A DNA stretch of 64,000 nt from Alcanivorax sp. (lineage in GTDB: Bacteria > Pseudomonadota > Gammaproteobacteria > Pseudomonadales > Alcanivoracaceae). The stretch covers positions 62,001 through 126,000 of the forward strand of contig NZ_PBSH01000004.1 in assembly GCF_002726155.1 (NCBI RefSeq). Reading direction: 5' to 3'. Of this stretch, positions 42,663-52,281 are shown piece by piece. The notes under the pieces are model-generated. The model had not been told where the DNA came from. It saw only the letters and a program-made list of their open reading frames with translations, and ran no database searches. A program made the position numbers and the translations under genes. Numbering within the stretch: position 1 is the stretch's first letter; each line of letters begins with the position of its first letter.

Positions 42663-45062
42663 ATGACTGACAACGATAGCGCCCATCCCCATACCGACAA
42701 ACCCAATGCTGAGAATAGTGAATCGCACGCCGGCGGTCTTGCTGTACCAAACCACACGCCGCCCCAGCGCATTTACCTGATCCCGGTCAAACACCGGCCC
42801 TTTATGCCGGGGCTGGTGCAGCCAGTGATGCTCGACAAAGAACGCTGGCAGCAAACCCTGGAGCGGGTCAGCCAGACGCCGCACCAGTCTCTGGGGCTGG
42901 TGTACGTGGGGGAAAAGAACCCGGACTCGGTAACCGCCGAGGATTTTCCCGAGTTCGGCTGTCTGGTAAAAGTCCATGCCCTCAATGAAGAAAACGACCA
43001 GTTTCAGCTGGTTGCCCAAGGTACCGCGCGCTTTCGCATTAACAGCTGGTTAAACCGAAAACACCCGTTTATGGCGGATGTAAGCTACCCGGAGCCCCGC
43101 GCCGAAGCCGATGAAACCATCCGCGCCTACGGAATGGCGATCATCAACACCATCAAGGAATTGCTGCCGCTTAACCCGCTCTACAACGAAGGGCTGCGCC
43201 ACTACCTGCAAAATTTCTCGCCCAGCGAACCCTCGCCACTTACCGATTTTGCCGCCGCACTCACCAGTGCCAACGGTGTAGAGCTGCAAACCATTCTGGA
43301 AACTGTGCCGCTGAAGCCGCGCATGGAGAAAGTCCTCACACTGGTAAAAAAGGAGCTTGAGGTTGCCCGGCTGCAAAGCGAAATTTCCGACGAGGTCAAC
43401 GAGAAGGTCAGCCAGCATCAGCGCGAATTCTTTCTCCGCGAACAGCTGAAAATCATTCAGCGTGAACTGGGCCTGAGCAAGGACGACAAGACCGCCGAAG
43501 CAGATGCCTTCCGTGAACGCATGGAAGCCCTCTCGCCCCCGGAGCCGGTACAAAAACGCTTCGACGATGAATTACAGAAACTGTCCGTGCTGGAAACCGG
43601 CTCACCAGAGTATGGCGTAACCCGTAACTACCTGGACTGGCTGACCAGCGTCCCCTGGGGCCAGTACAGCGATGACAATCTGGACCTGGGCCATGCCCAG
43701 AAAGTGCTCGGCGAACACCACAGCGGGCTGGATGATGTGAAAGACCGCATCATCGAATTTCTCGCCGTGGGCGCCCTGCGCGGTGAAGTGAAGGGCTCCA
43801 TCATTCTGCTGGTGGGGCCGCCTGGCGTGGGCAAGACCAGTATCGGCAAGTCCATCGCCGATGCCCTGGATCGCCAGTTCTACCGGTTCAGCCTGGGCGG
43901 CATGCGCGACGAAGCAGAAATCAAAGGCCACCGGCGCACCTACATCGGCGCCATGCCCGGCAAACTGGTCCAGGCGTTGAAAGAAACCGGCACCAGCAAC
44001 CCCGTAATCATGCTTGATGAAGTCGACAAGCTGGGACAATCGTTTCAGGGCGATCCGGCTTCCGCACTTCTGGAAGTACTCGACCCGGAACAAAATCAGG
44101 ACTTCCTGGATCATTATCTGGATGAACGCCTGGACCTGAGCCACGCCCTGTTTATCTGTACGGCCAACACCTTGGACAGCATTCCCGGCCCCCTGCTCGA
44201 TCGCATGGAAGTGATCCGTCTCTCTGGTTATATCACCGAAGAGAAAGTGGCCATCGCCCGGCAACACCTGTGGCCTCGCTCCCTGGAGCGGGCCGGCGTC
44301 AAACCGGGGCAGCTGCGCATCAGCGACAGCGCCCTGCGTCATGTCGTGGAAGGCTATGCCCGTGAAGCCGGGGTACGAAACCTGGAAAAGCAACTCAACA
44401 AGATCATCCGCAAAGCTGCGGTGAAACTGTTGGCTGGCGAGAAGAAGCTCAGCATCTCCGGCAAGAACCTGACCGATTTCCTCGGCCAACCGTATTTCCA
44501 GACAGAGAAAACCCAACGCGGTGTGGGTGTTGTTACCGGGCTCGCGTGGACCGCCATGGGCGGCGCCACCTTGTCCATTGAAGCCAATCAGGTACACAGC
44601 AAACAACGAGGCTTCAAGCTCACCGGGCAACTGGGCGATGTGATGAAAGAATCCGCCGAGATCGCCTACAGCTACGTGGCGAGCAATCTGTCGCAGTTCT
44701 CTCTGAACCCGGAGCAGCTCGACGAGGCCTTCCTGCATCTGCATGTTCCTGAAGGGGCAACGCCTAAAGACGGACCCAGCGCTGGCGTCACCATGGCCAC
44801 AGCCCTGCTTTCCCTGCTGATGAAAAAGCGGGTGCCCCGCAAAGTTGCCATGACCGGGGAGCTGACGCTCACTGGGCAAGTATTGGCGGTTGGCGGCATT
44901 CGCGAAAAAGTCATCGCAGCCCGTCGCGTGGGTATCAAGGAAGTCATTCTTCCGGAAGCCTGTCGCCGGGATTTTGATGAACTGCCCGACTACCTGAAAC
45001 AGGGACTCACCGTCCATTTTGCCGAGCAGTACAGCGATGTCTTCCGCACCCTCTGGCGCTGA
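42663..45062 (+). CDS. Lon-family ATP-dependent protease (AsrA-like second Lon)
   Basis: 799 residues. Domains in order: N-terminal substrate domain (about 30-240, RIYLIPVKHRPFMPG), coiled coil, AAA+ domain with Walker A GPPGVGKTS and Walker B MLDEVDKLG, sensor and the Lon protease domain with catalytic serine in KDGPSAGVTMATALLS and lysine in GIREKVIAARR. The N-terminus (GGLAVPNHTPPQRIYLIPVK) looks more like the Pseudomonas stress Lon AsrA than housekeeping Lon. ATG 42663 with AGGATT close upstream. The downstream rluA overlaps its end by 26 bp. Confidence 0.93.
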   Translation: MTDNDSAHPHTDKPNAENSESHAGGLAVPNHTPPQRIYLIPVKHRPFMPGLVQPVMLDKERWQQTLERVSQTPHQSLGLVYVGEKNPDSVTAEDFPEFGCLVKVHALNEENDQFQLVAQGTARFRINSWLNRKHPFMADVSYPEPRAEADETIRAYGMAIINTIKELLPLNPLYNEGLRHYLQNFSPSEPSPLTDFAAALTSANGVELQTILETVPLKPRMEKVLTLVKKELEVARLQSEISDEVNEKVSQHQREFFLREQLKIIQRELGLSKDDKTAEADAFRERMEALSPPEPVQKRFDDELQKLSVLETGSPEYGVTRNYLDWLTSVPWGQYSDDNLDLGHAQKVLGEHHSGLDDVKDRIIEFLAVGALRGEVKGSIILLVGPPGVGKTSIGKSIADALDRQFYRFSLGGMRDEAEIKGHRRTYIGAMPGKLVQALKETGTSNPVIMLDEVDKLGQSFQGDPASALLEVLDPEQNQDFLDHYLDERLDLSHALFICTANTLDSIPGPLLDRMEVIRLSGYITEEKVAIARQHLWPRSLERAGVKPGQLRISDSALRHVVEGYAREAGVRNLEKQLNKIIRKAAVKLLAGEKKLSISGKNLTDFLGQPYFQTEKTQRGVGVVTGLAWTAMGGATLSIEANQVHSKQRGFKLTGQLGDVMKESAEIAYSYVASNLSQFSLNPEQLDEAFLHLHVPEGATPKDGPSAGVTMATALLSLLMKKRVPRKVAMTGELTLTGQVLAVGGIREKVIAARRVGIKEVILPEACRRDFDELPDYLKQGLTVHFAEQYSDVFRTLWR

Positions 45063-45726
45063 GAGCGCTCCCTACTACATCGTCCCCCTGTGCCATGAGC
45101 GCGTGGGGACGCTGTACCGGGATGACCATATTCTGCTGATCAATAAACCCGCTTACCTGCTAAGCGTGCCCGGCCGTGCAGCGGAGAATAAGGACTGCGC
45201 TGTGCGCCGATTGCAGGCGCAGTATCCGGACATTCGACTGGTACACCGCCTGGACCTGGACACCTCCGGCATCATGGTGTTTGCGCTCACTGCCCAGGCG
45301 CAAAGCCGATTGAGCCGGTTATTCCAGCTTCGTACCGTACAGAAACGCTACCAGGCCGTTGTGCATGGCCTTGTGGAGCATGACAACGGCAAGATCGAAC
45401 TGCCGTTGATTGCGGACTGGCCAAATCGTCCCTTGCAGAAGGTGTGTCACGAGACCGGCAAGAATGCATTGACGCACTATCGCGTGCTGGAACGGGATAT
45501 TCCGGGTAACCGGACTCGCCTGCTACTCAGCCCGGTGACCGGTCGCAGCCACCAGCTGCGTATTCACTGCCGGGAACTTGGCCACCCGATCATTGGCTGC
45601 GACATGTACGCGCCACCAGACGTTGAAGCGCTCAGCCCGCGTTTACTGCTGCATGCAGAATGGCTGGCGTTTAATCACCCCATAACGGGCCTGTGGCAGG
45701 AGTTCACTTCTCCTTGCCCGTTTTGA
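45037..45726 (+). CDS. rluA: 23S rRNA/tRNA pseudouridine synthase RluA
   Basis: 229 residues from ATG 45037. Catalytic aspartate in LVHRLDLDTSGIMVFAL; other RluA hallmarks LYRDDHILLINKPAYLLSVP, PLIADWPNRPLQKVCHETG and PVTGRSHQLRIHCRELGHP. RluA makes pseudouridine in 23S rRNA (position 746) and some tRNAs. Start overlaps the Lon gene, so coupled. An upstream in-frame ATG at 45019 is also possible. Confidence 0.93.
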   Translation: MSSAPSGAESAPYYIVPLCHERVGTLYRDDHILLINKPAYLLSVPGRAAENKDCAVRRLQAQYPDIRLVHRLDLDTSGIMVFALTAQAQSRLSRLFQLRTVQKRYQAVVHGLVEHDNGKIELPLIADWPNRPLQKVCHETGKNALTHYRVLERDIPGNRTRLLLSPVTGRSHQLRIHCRELGHPIIGCDMYAPPDVEALSPRLLLHAEWLAFNHPITGLWQEFTSPCPF

Positions 45727-45776
45727 GGCTCAACACGCACCGTGTTTCATTCAACCGCGGATACGGCCTTGACGAT

Positions 45777-46100
45777 TCAGGTCCACTCGTCCCCGTAATC
45801 GTGGAACAGCTCGTCACCCGCCTTGATTTTTTTCAGCGCGACCACTGTTAAATCATCGTAATAGGCCACATTGGCGTGCTTGTTGTGGTTGATGTAACGC
45901 AAATCGCACAACACGCGGTAGCGCTCCTCACCCTCATCATCCAGCCACAACACATAAGGCCCGCTGCCCTTGGCGCGCTTTACCCGGCACTGGCCCAGTT
46001 CCGTGTTACGGACAATGTCCCGGCGGGCAAAAAGGCCGCGCCCGTGTACCTGGCTGTCGCGCACTTCAACCAGATCATCGCGTAAATAGTGTTCAGACAT
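45777..46100 (-). CDS. Single-domain SET methyltransferase-like protein
   Basis: 107 residues, only the SET domain. HGRGLFARRDI at the start, CDLRYINHNKHANVAYYDD (the R-x-x-N-H motif that binds SAM) and KAGDELFHDYGDEW at the end match SET lysine methyltransferases, though the middle pre- and post-SET parts are absent. Bacterial small SET proteins have few known substrates. ATG 46100; divergent from the UbiB-like gene. Confidence 0.85.
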   Translation of the reverse strand: MSEHYLRDDLVEVRDSQVHGRGLFARRDIVRNTELGQCRVKRAKGSGPYVLWLDDEGEERYRVLCDLRYINHNKHANVAYYDDLTVVALKKIKAGDELFHDYGDEWT

Positions 46101-46265
46101 GTTTGCGCTTTACCTTGCAGTGATTGCCATGGCATCTTGCCAGAAAACCGATAATGCTGTTAAGACAGCCTAACGAGCCAACTCGTCGTTTTACCGGCCG
46201 TGTGTTGCAGCCATGCGACAGTGCGTCCGGACAGGGCACCACGCCCAGCTTACAGGGATAATGTT

Positions 46266-47927
46266 GTGAACCTTCTGCACACGGGTAAAGATCTACTGCG
46301 CATGAATGAGCTGGCGGCAATCCTGCTCAAATACGGGTTTGCCGACGTGATTCGGCGGCTGGGGCTTTCCACCCCGGTAGAGCATGCAGGCAAACTGGTT
46401 CGCAGTAGCATGAAGCCAGACATGCTGCGCATGGGCACCGCAGAACGCCTGCGTCACGCCATGGAAGAAATGGGCCCGACCTTCGTCAAGCTCGGCCAGG
46501 TGCTGGCAACCCGGGTGGACATGTTCCCCATGGACTGGATTGCCGAATTTGAAAAACTGCAAGACCAGGCCCAGGCAGTGCCATTCGAATCGCTTAAGAG
46601 CGACATCGAGTCGGCGTTGGGAAAACCCGTCGATGCTCTCTTCGCGCGAATTGATCCGAGCCCTATTGGTGTGGCCTCCATCGGTCAGGTGCATAGCGCG
46701 CTGACTCGTCGTGGTCAGAAAGTCGTACTGAAAGTTCAAAAGCCCGGCATTCGCGACAAAATTGATTCAGACCTGCGCTTACTTGATCAACTAGCAAAAC
46801 TGGCCGCCGACAATTCCGTTGAACTACGACGCTACCGCCCCGTGGAACTGGTGCGCGAATTCAAACGGTCGCTGACACGGGAACTGGATTTCACCATTGA
46901 AGGGCGTAACGCGGACCGTATCCGTAAAAACCTACGGCAGTTCAAATGGCTGCAGATTCCCAAAGTGTATTGGGACCTCTCTTCGCCAACCGTGCAAGTA
47001 CAGCAACATGTCGAGGGCATTCCGGCAAAAGCCGTGGAACGTCTAAACGAAGCCGGGCTGGACCGGGAGTTAATCGCACGCCGAGGCGCACTGGCAGCCT
47101 GGAAAATGGCCCTGGAAGACGGCTTTTTCCATGCCGACCCGCACCCGGGAAACTTCATCATCATGCCGGGAAACCGGATTGCCATGCTGGATTTCGGCAT
47201 GGTCGGCAAACTCAGCCACAGCCGCCGCGAACAAATTCTGCAAATTACCCGCGCAGTGGTACTGCGCGAAGCGGAACAGTGCGCTGGCGTCCTCTCCGGC
47301 TGGTCTGACGGCCAACCCATCAAGTTCGACCAGCTGGTGTCCGACGTAGAAGACGTGATCAGCCAGTACCACGGCGTGTCTATTTCCCAGTTGGACATCA
47401 CCGCCCTGCTCAACGACATCACCGCCCTGGTCCGCAATCACAACCTGGTCTTACCCAGCGATATCGCCCTGTTTATCAAGGCCATCATTACCCTTGAGGG
47501 CTTTGGCCGGCTGCTGAATCCGAATTTCGACCTGATGAGCGAAGCCGAGCCCCTGCTCAAACGCATGATCCGCACACGTTATTCCCCGGTGCGGCTCGCC
47601 AAAAGCCTGAGCCTTCGTGCACTCGACGTGGTCGACAAGGTTTATGCACCGCCACCGGTACCGGGCCAGGCCTCTCCCGGTGAGGCGGGCATTGATCCCC
47701 GGCATCTGGAACGGTTGATCACGCGGATTGAACGTGGCCAGTACAGACAGGTCCAAACCCTGTTGGTGACTGGAGGATTGCTGGCCGGCGCCATCATGTT
47801 GAGCGGCCGGGTACCCCCTGCCCCTTGGGGAATTTCGGTGTTTGGCTTTATTATCTTTCTCTCAAGTGCCGGCTGGGCTGGCTGGTTAATGTTCGTGTCC
47901 CGACGTTTCCTGCGGGAATGGGAGTAA
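46266..47927 (+). CDS. UbiB/AarF-family (ABC1) atypical kinase
   Basis: 553 residues from GTG 46266 (AGGG 8 nt upstream). Intact ABC1 signature FVKLGQVLATR (KxGQ), ADPHPGNF, LDFGMVGKL and DFTIEGRNADRIRKN, then two C-terminal transmembrane helices (LLVTGGLLAGAIMLSG and GISVFGFIIFLSSAGWAGWL). This is the usual layout of UbiB-like proteins involved in ubiquinone synthesis or lipid homeostasis. The canonical ubiB would sit with ubiE/ubiJ elsewhere, so this may be a second family member. Confidence 0.9.
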   Translation: MNLLHTGKDLLRMNELAAILLKYGFADVIRRLGLSTPVEHAGKLVRSSMKPDMLRMGTAERLRHAMEEMGPTFVKLGQVLATRVDMFPMDWIAEFEKLQDQAQAVPFESLKSDIESALGKPVDALFARIDPSPIGVASIGQVHSALTRRGQKVVLKVQKPGIRDKIDSDLRLLDQLAKLAADNSVELRRYRPVELVREFKRSLTRELDFTIEGRNADRIRKNLRQFKWLQIPKVYWDLSSPTVQVQQHVEGIPAKAVERLNEAGLDRELIARRGALAAWKMALEDGFFHADPHPGNFIIMPGNRIAMLDFGMVGKLSHSRREQILQITRAVVLREAEQCAGVLSGWSDGQPIKFDQLVSDVEDVISQYHGVSISQLDITALLNDITALVRNHNLVLPSDIALFIKAIITLEGFGRLLNPNFDLMSEAEPLLKRMIRTRYSPVRLAKSLSLRALDVVDKVYAPPPVPGQASPGEAGIDPRHLERLITRIERGQYRQVQTLLVTGGLLAGAIMLSGRVPPAPWGISVFGFIIFLSSAGWAGWLMFVSRRFLREWE

Positions 47928-47935
47928 AATAGACG

Positions 47936-48724
47936 ATGACGTTGCGTAAATTTCTCACCTTTGGCGTACTGGCCGGAAGCCTGGCTGCCTGTGCCACCTC
48001 GCCGCTGGGTCGCCAGCAGTTTCTGTTGTTGCCCGCCGACCAGATGGATGAAATGGGTGTCACCGCCTATTCCCAGATGAAAGAGGAGAAACCGCTAAGC
48101 AGCAGCCAGCAGCAGACGGCTTATGTCCGCTGTGTGACCACGGCGATCACCTCCACCCTGGATGGCTCCCAGCAATGGGAAGTCAACCTCTTCCAGGACG
48201 ACAGTGCCAACGCCTTTGCTCTTCCCGGCGGCAAGATTGGAGTCAATACCGGCTTGCTGAAAGTGGCCAATAACCAGAGTCAGCTCGCCACCGTGATTGG
48301 CCATGAAATCGGCCATGTGCAGGCACAGCACTCCAACGAGCGCATGTCTCTGCAATACGCCACCCAGAGTGGCATGCAGGTGCTGGGCGCACTGGCTGGC
48401 GAAGACAGTGCCACCAAGCAAGGCGTGCTGGCGGCCCTCGGGGTCGGTGCCGAGTATGGCCTGGCCTTGCCCTTCAGCCGCAAGCATGAAGCTGAAGCGG
48501 ATATCATTGGGCTGCAGTTGATGGCTCAAGCCGGTTTTGACCCCAGGCAGAGTGTCTCCCTGTGGCAGAACATGAGTGCCAATAACGGCAACGAGCCACC
48601 GGAGTTCATGTCCACCCACCCCTCCAACAGCACCCGCATTAATGGCCTGGAAGCGCGCATCCCGGAAGTGATGCCGCTTTATAACCAGGCGAAAGCCGCG
48701 GGGCGGAACCCGCAGTGTGGGTAA
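47936..48724 (+). CDS. M48-family zinc metallopeptidase lipoprotein (LoiP/YggG-like)
   Basis: 262 residues. Lipobox GSLAACATS (Cys about 19). Zinc motif HEIGH in LATVIGHEIGHVQAQHS, third ligand in RKHEAEADIIG, and a C-terminal STHPSNSTRI typical of M48 enzymes with outer-membrane quality-control roles. Only 8 bp after the UbiB-like gene, so cotranscribed. A perfect 18-bp terminator follows. Confidence 0.92.
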   Translation: MTLRKFLTFGVLAGSLAACATSPLGRQQFLLLPADQMDEMGVTAYSQMKEEKPLSSSQQQTAYVRCVTTAITSTLDGSQQWEVNLFQDDSANAFALPGGKIGVNTGLLKVANNQSQLATVIGHEIGHVQAQHSNERMSLQYATQSGMQVLGALAGEDSATKQGVLAALGVGAEYGLALPFSRKHEAEADIIGLQLMAQAGFDPRQSVSLWQNMSANNGNEPPEFMSTHPSNSTRINGLEARIPEVMPLYNQAKAAGRNPQCG

Positions 48725-48769
48725 AGAATAGCGGCGAGCTGCTAGCAACGAGTAAAGAACAAGATCCAT

Positions 48770-48810
48770 AAAAGCAAAAAACGCAGCTCAAGGCTGCGTT
48801 TTTTGCTTTT
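48770..48810. terminator. Very strong bidirectional terminator
   Basis: Perfect 18-bp stem (48770-48787 with 48793-48810), core AACGCAGC/GCTGCGTT, 5-nt loop, A and T runs on both sides. Serves the M48 gene and convergent nfuA. Confidence 0.93.
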
Positions 48811-48811
48811 T

Positions 48812-48834
48812 CTAGAAGCTAGAGACTAGAAGCT
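48812..48834. repeat. Short direct repeat CTAGAAGCT x2
   Basis: CTAGAAGCT at 48812-48820 and 48826-48834, followed by related CATAGCTGTTAGCTG. Star-like short repeats common in intergenic DNA of related genera; no function implied. Confidence 0.5.
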
Positions 48835-48842
48835 CATAGCTG

Positions 48843-49436
48843 TTAGCTGTAATACGCGTTATCCGTCACCGAGTGGTCGGTTTTATCACGCACCCCGGTG
48901 AGCTCAGGAATCCGCTCCTGCAGGGTTTTCTCTACACCGTCACGCAAGGTCACATCCACGACGGAACAGCCTTGGCAACCACCACCGAATTCCAGCACCG
49001 CCACATTATCCTCGGTGAGCTCGAGCAGCTGTACACTGCCCCCGTGCGCCGCGAGATTCGGGTTGATCTCCGCGTACAACACGTAATTGATCTTCTCTTC
49101 GATGGTGGCGTCTTCACTGATATCCGGCACCCGTGACTTGGGCGCGCGGAAGGTCAGCTGCCCACCCATGCTGTCTTTCTTGTAGTCGATAACCGCGTCT
49201 TCCAGGTAACGGACGCTCTTACCCTCGATCCAGGCATGAAATCCTTCATAGTCGTAGCGAACATCGCTTTCTTCCTGTTCGCCCTCCGGGCAATAGGCCA
49301 TACAGCATTCCGCGTGCGGGGTGCCGGGGCGCTCGACAAAGATACGCACACCAATCTCGGCCTGATCCTGCTTGCTCAGCAAGTCACGCAAGTAATCCTG
49401 GGCGGTTTCGGTAATGTCGATCAACTGCTCTGCCAT
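48843..49436 (-). CDS. nfuA: Fe-S biogenesis protein NfuA
   Basis: 197 residues from ATG 49436 with AGGA 6-7 nt upstream. N-terminal degenerate A-type carrier domain (ITETAQDYLRDLLSKQ) and C-terminal Nfu domain with the cluster-binding GGGCQGCSVVDVTLRDGVE (C-x-x-C). It carries and delivers [4Fe-4S] clusters. A start codon one codon upstream (49439) is also possible. Convergent with the M48 gene. Confidence 0.95.
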   Translation of the reverse strand: MAEQLIDITETAQDYLRDLLSKQDQAEIGVRIFVERPGTPHAECCMAYCPEGEQEESDVRYDYEGFHAWIEGKSVRYLEDAVIDYKKDSMGGQLTFRAPKSRVPDISEDATIEEKINYVLYAEINPNLAAHGGSVQLLELTEDNVAVLEFGGGCQGCSVVDVTLRDGVEKTLQERIPELTGVRDKTDHSVTDNAYYS

Positions 49437-49712
49437 CATGATTCCTGGTCGGTATGAATGAGCCCATACGCAATAAAAGGCGCAATAGGTAAAGGCAGCG
49501 ACGTGCGCCTGCCTCATTTCCTGACTATTTTAGTCAGGTACTCACCAGTTGCAATGGCGACACCACATACACAATTCAAGTCTGGTCCTGTGGTGCTGTC
49601 GCCAGGCGGCTGTCAGGAGTACAATATGCCACCCGGTGCCCCGCCCTGGCTCTACACACGGCGCGCCACAGACATCCAACGTTTAGCCTTCAGCCAAAAC
49701 ACAGGATTATTC

Positions 49713-49958
49713 ATGTCAGACCAACACCCCGCACAGGATCAGGCGCAGCAGCCGGATCACAGCAAGCCGACACTCTGGCAGACCATTCACAGCATTCTGG
49801 CCGGTTTGCTCGGTGTTCAAAGCAGCAAGAACCGCGAACGGGACTTTACCAAGGGCGATGCGGGCAACTTTATTGGTGTCTATGTGGTACTGGTTGCGGC
49901 CTTGGTGATCGGCATGGTGGTAACTGTGAATCTGGTGCTGGACGCGGCCGCTAAATAG
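49713..49958 (+). CDS. DUF2970 small membrane protein
   Basis: 81 residues from ATG 49713 with AGGA 6 nt upstream; the open frame from 49458 is discarded. DUF2970: LWQTIHSILAGLLGVQS then a single transmembrane helix VVLVAALVIGMVVTVNLVL. Function unknown. Confidence 0.8.
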   Translation: MSDQHPAQDQAQQPDHSKPTLWQTIHSILAGLLGVQSSKNRERDFTKGDAGNFIGVYVVLVAALVIGMVVTVNLVLDAAAK

Positions 49959-50091
49959 CTCTGTGTAATAGAGATATGCCAAGATATTTCTTTTCACTAT
50001 AAGGGCGCTTTGCTAGAGTGCCGCTCTGCCCCCTCCGGGAGCAACGCTTACCTATTGAATTTTAAGCATTTAAGGACGGTGATACAGTCCC

Positions 50092-51738
50092 ATGTACGTC
50101 TATCAGGAATACGATCAACGGTTGCTGGAAGAGCGGGTGGCGCAGTATCGCGACCAGACCCGCCGTTTTCTCGCCAATGAGCTCAGCGAAGACGAGTTTC
50201 TCGCCCTTCGCCTGCAAAACGGCCTCTACATTCAGCGTTATGCGCCCATGCTGCGTATTTCCGTTCCTTATGGCCTGTTGGCAAGCCGCCAGCTGCGCCG
50301 CCTGGCGCATATCGTGCGGACCTATGACAAAGGCTTCTGCCATGTCAGCACCCGTCAGAACATCCAGCTGAACTGGCCTTCCGTTGAAGAAGTGCCGGAT
50401 ATTCTGGCGGAACTGGCCGACGTACAGATGCATGCCATTCAGACCAGTGGTAACTGCATCCGCAATATCACCACCGACGAATTCGCCGGCGTTAATCCCA
50501 AAGAGATTGAAGACCCACGCCCCTGGTGCGAAATCATTCGCCAGTGGTCCACGTTCAATCCGGAATTCGCCTACTTGCCGCGTAAATTCAAGATTGCCGT
50601 TAACGCCGTACCGGACGCTGACCCGGCCCTGATCGGTGTCCACGATATCGGTGTGCAACTGGTACACGGTGCCGACGGCGAAACCGGTTTCCAGGTATGG
50701 GCCGGCGGCGGCCTGGGCCGTACTCCCATGACCGGTGCGGTCATCGGTGAATTTGTTCCATGGCAGGATCTGCTCGCTTACCTCGAATCCATTCTGCGCG
50801 TCTACAACAAGTACGGTAACCGCGACAACAAGTACAAGGCGCGTATCAAGATTCTGGTGAAAGCCCTCGGCGCGGAGAAATACCGCGAACTGGTGGAGCA
50901 GGAATTCGCCGAGCTGAAAGGCGGCGAGATGACCCTGACCGCCGAAGAAGTCGCACGCATCAAGGGCTGCTTCACCGCCCCGGATTACCAAAGCGCCGAC
51001 ACGGCCGCCCTGGACGCCAAACTGGCCGAAGACAAAGCATTCAGCCGCTGGTTCCACACCAATACCCGTGCGCACAAGCAGGCTGGCTACCGGGCCGTCA
51101 CCCTGACGCTCAAGCGCACCGGTCGTGTACCCGGCGACATCAGCGACGAGCAACTGGAAGCGGTCGCCGACCTGGCAGACCAGTACAGCTTTGGCGAACT
51201 TCGTAACAGCCACCAGCAGAACATGGTGCTGTCCGACGTTGCTGCCAACGATCTGTATGATCTGTGGAAAGCTCTGGATGCCCTCGGTTTTGCGACACCG
51301 AACCTGGGTCTGCTCACCGATATTGTGGCCTGCCCCGGTGGTGATCTGTGCGCGCTGGCAAATGCCAAGTCGATCCCCATTGCCGAATCCATTCAACGCC
51401 GTTTCGATGATGTGGATTACGTCCACGATCTGGGCCCGCTGGATTTGAATATTTCCGGCTGCATGAATGCCTGTGGCCACCACCACATCGGTCACATCGG
51501 CATCCTTGGTGTGGACAAGAAAGGCAAGGAATTCTACCAGGTTACTCTGGGTGGTCGCGGCGACAAACTGTCTCGCGTGGGCGAGAAAATGGGCCCCTCT
51601 TTCGAGTCCGAAGAAATCACCGATGTGGTAGAGAAAATCATCAAGCTCTACGTGGAAAAGCGTCTGGAGAACGAGCCGTTTATCGACACCTACGAGCGTA
51701 TTGGCATGGACCCGTTCAAGGAGCGCATCTATGGGTAA
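50092..51738 (+). CDS. cysI: Sulfite reductase hemoprotein-type enzyme CysI
   Basis: Nitrite/sulfite reductase family, 548 residues. Reduces sulfite to sulfide with siroheme and a [4Fe-4S] cluster. Cluster cysteines are in VACPGGDLCALAN (about 413-425) and GCMNACGHHHIGH (about 456-470); QTSGNCIRNI contributes to siroheme binding. The overlapping DUF934 gene is the usual partner in Pseudomonas-type sulfur assimilation. CysB at 26280 is a likely regulator. AAGGA lies somewhat far (about 14 nt) from ATG 50092. Confidence 0.93.
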   Translation: MYVYQEYDQRLLEERVAQYRDQTRRFLANELSEDEFLALRLQNGLYIQRYAPMLRISVPYGLLASRQLRRLAHIVRTYDKGFCHVSTRQNIQLNWPSVEEVPDILAELADVQMHAIQTSGNCIRNITTDEFAGVNPKEIEDPRPWCEIIRQWSTFNPEFAYLPRKFKIAVNAVPDADPALIGVHDIGVQLVHGADGETGFQVWAGGGLGRTPMTGAVIGEFVPWQDLLAYLESILRVYNKYGNRDNKYKARIKILVKALGAEKYRELVEQEFAELKGGEMTLTAEEVARIKGCFTAPDYQSADTAALDAKLAEDKAFSRWFHTNTRAHKQAGYRAVTLTLKRTGRVPGDISDEQLEAVADLADQYSFGELRNSHQQNMVLSDVAANDLYDLWKALDALGFATPNLGLLTDIVACPGGDLCALANAKSIPIAESIQRRFDDVDYVHDLGPLDLNISGCMNACGHHHIGHIGILGVDKKGKEFYQVTLGGRGDKLSRVGEKMGPSFESEEITDVVEKIIKLYVEKRLENEPFIDTYERIGMDPFKERIYG

Positions 51739-52219
51739 GGTAATCATTGATGGCGCCATCGTGGACAACCAGTGGCAACGCCTTGAAGGTGATGCTCTGG
51801 AGGCAGAGTTGCCCGGCGGCAAGATCATTGTGCCGCTGGCCTACTGGCAGGCCCACCGTGATGCGCTACTTACTCGTGGCGATGTGGCCGTGTGGCTGGC
51901 GCCGGGCGAAGAACCGAAAGACCTGGAAGACGACCTGGCAGCCCTGCCCTTGGTCGCCATCCACTTCCCGGCGTTCAAAGACGGCCGCGGGTATTCCTAT
52001 GCGCGCGAGCTGCGCACCCGTTACAACTTCAAGGGTGAAGTTCGCGCCACCGGGGATGTGCTCCGTGACCAGCTCTTCTACATGACCCGTTGCGGCTTCA
52101 ACGCGTTCGAAGTGCGCGAAGACCGCAGCATCGAAGAAGCACTGGAAGGTTTGAAAGATTTCAGCGTCACCTATCAAGGGGACGTCAACGAACCGCGCCC
52201 TCTATATCGGCGCGGTTAG
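51731..52219 (+). CDS. DUF934 protein, sulfite-reductase partner
   Basis: 162 residues from ATG 51731, overlapping the cysI stop by 8 bp. DUF934 family: VIIDGAIVDNQWQRL, LAALPLVAIHFPAFKDGRGYS and FYMTRCGFNAFEVRED. Presumed oxidoreductase accessory to CysI; exact reaction unproven. A terminator follows. Confidence 0.9.
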   Translation: MGKVIIDGAIVDNQWQRLEGDALEAELPGGKIIVPLAYWQAHRDALLTRGDVAVWLAPGEEPKDLEDDLAALPLVAIHFPAFKDGRGYSYARELRTRYNFKGEVRATGDVLRDQLFYMTRCGFNAFEVREDRSIEEALEGLKDFSVTYQGDVNEPRPLYRRG

Positions 52220-52243
52220 ATTTTAAACCGCTTCGGGCACCAT

Positions 52244-52281
52244 GAAAACGCCGCTGCCGCTTTACAGCCAGCGGCGTTTTC
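52244..52281. terminator. Bidirectional terminator between DUF934 and ZntB-like gene
   Basis: GAAAACGCCGCTG (52244-52256) pairs with CAGCGGCGTTTTC (52269-52281). The right arm overlaps the last codons of the convergent transporter gene. Confidence 0.8.

Noticed and set aside
43602..45017. 471-codon open frame antisense to the Lon-family gene
   Set aside because: The plus strand encodes an unmistakable Lon protease with all catalytic motifs; the antisense frame is a by-product of high GC third positions.
50062..51828. 588-codon open frame antisense to cysI
   Set aside because: cysI on the plus strand carries siroheme and Fe-S motifs; the antisense product shows no family signature.
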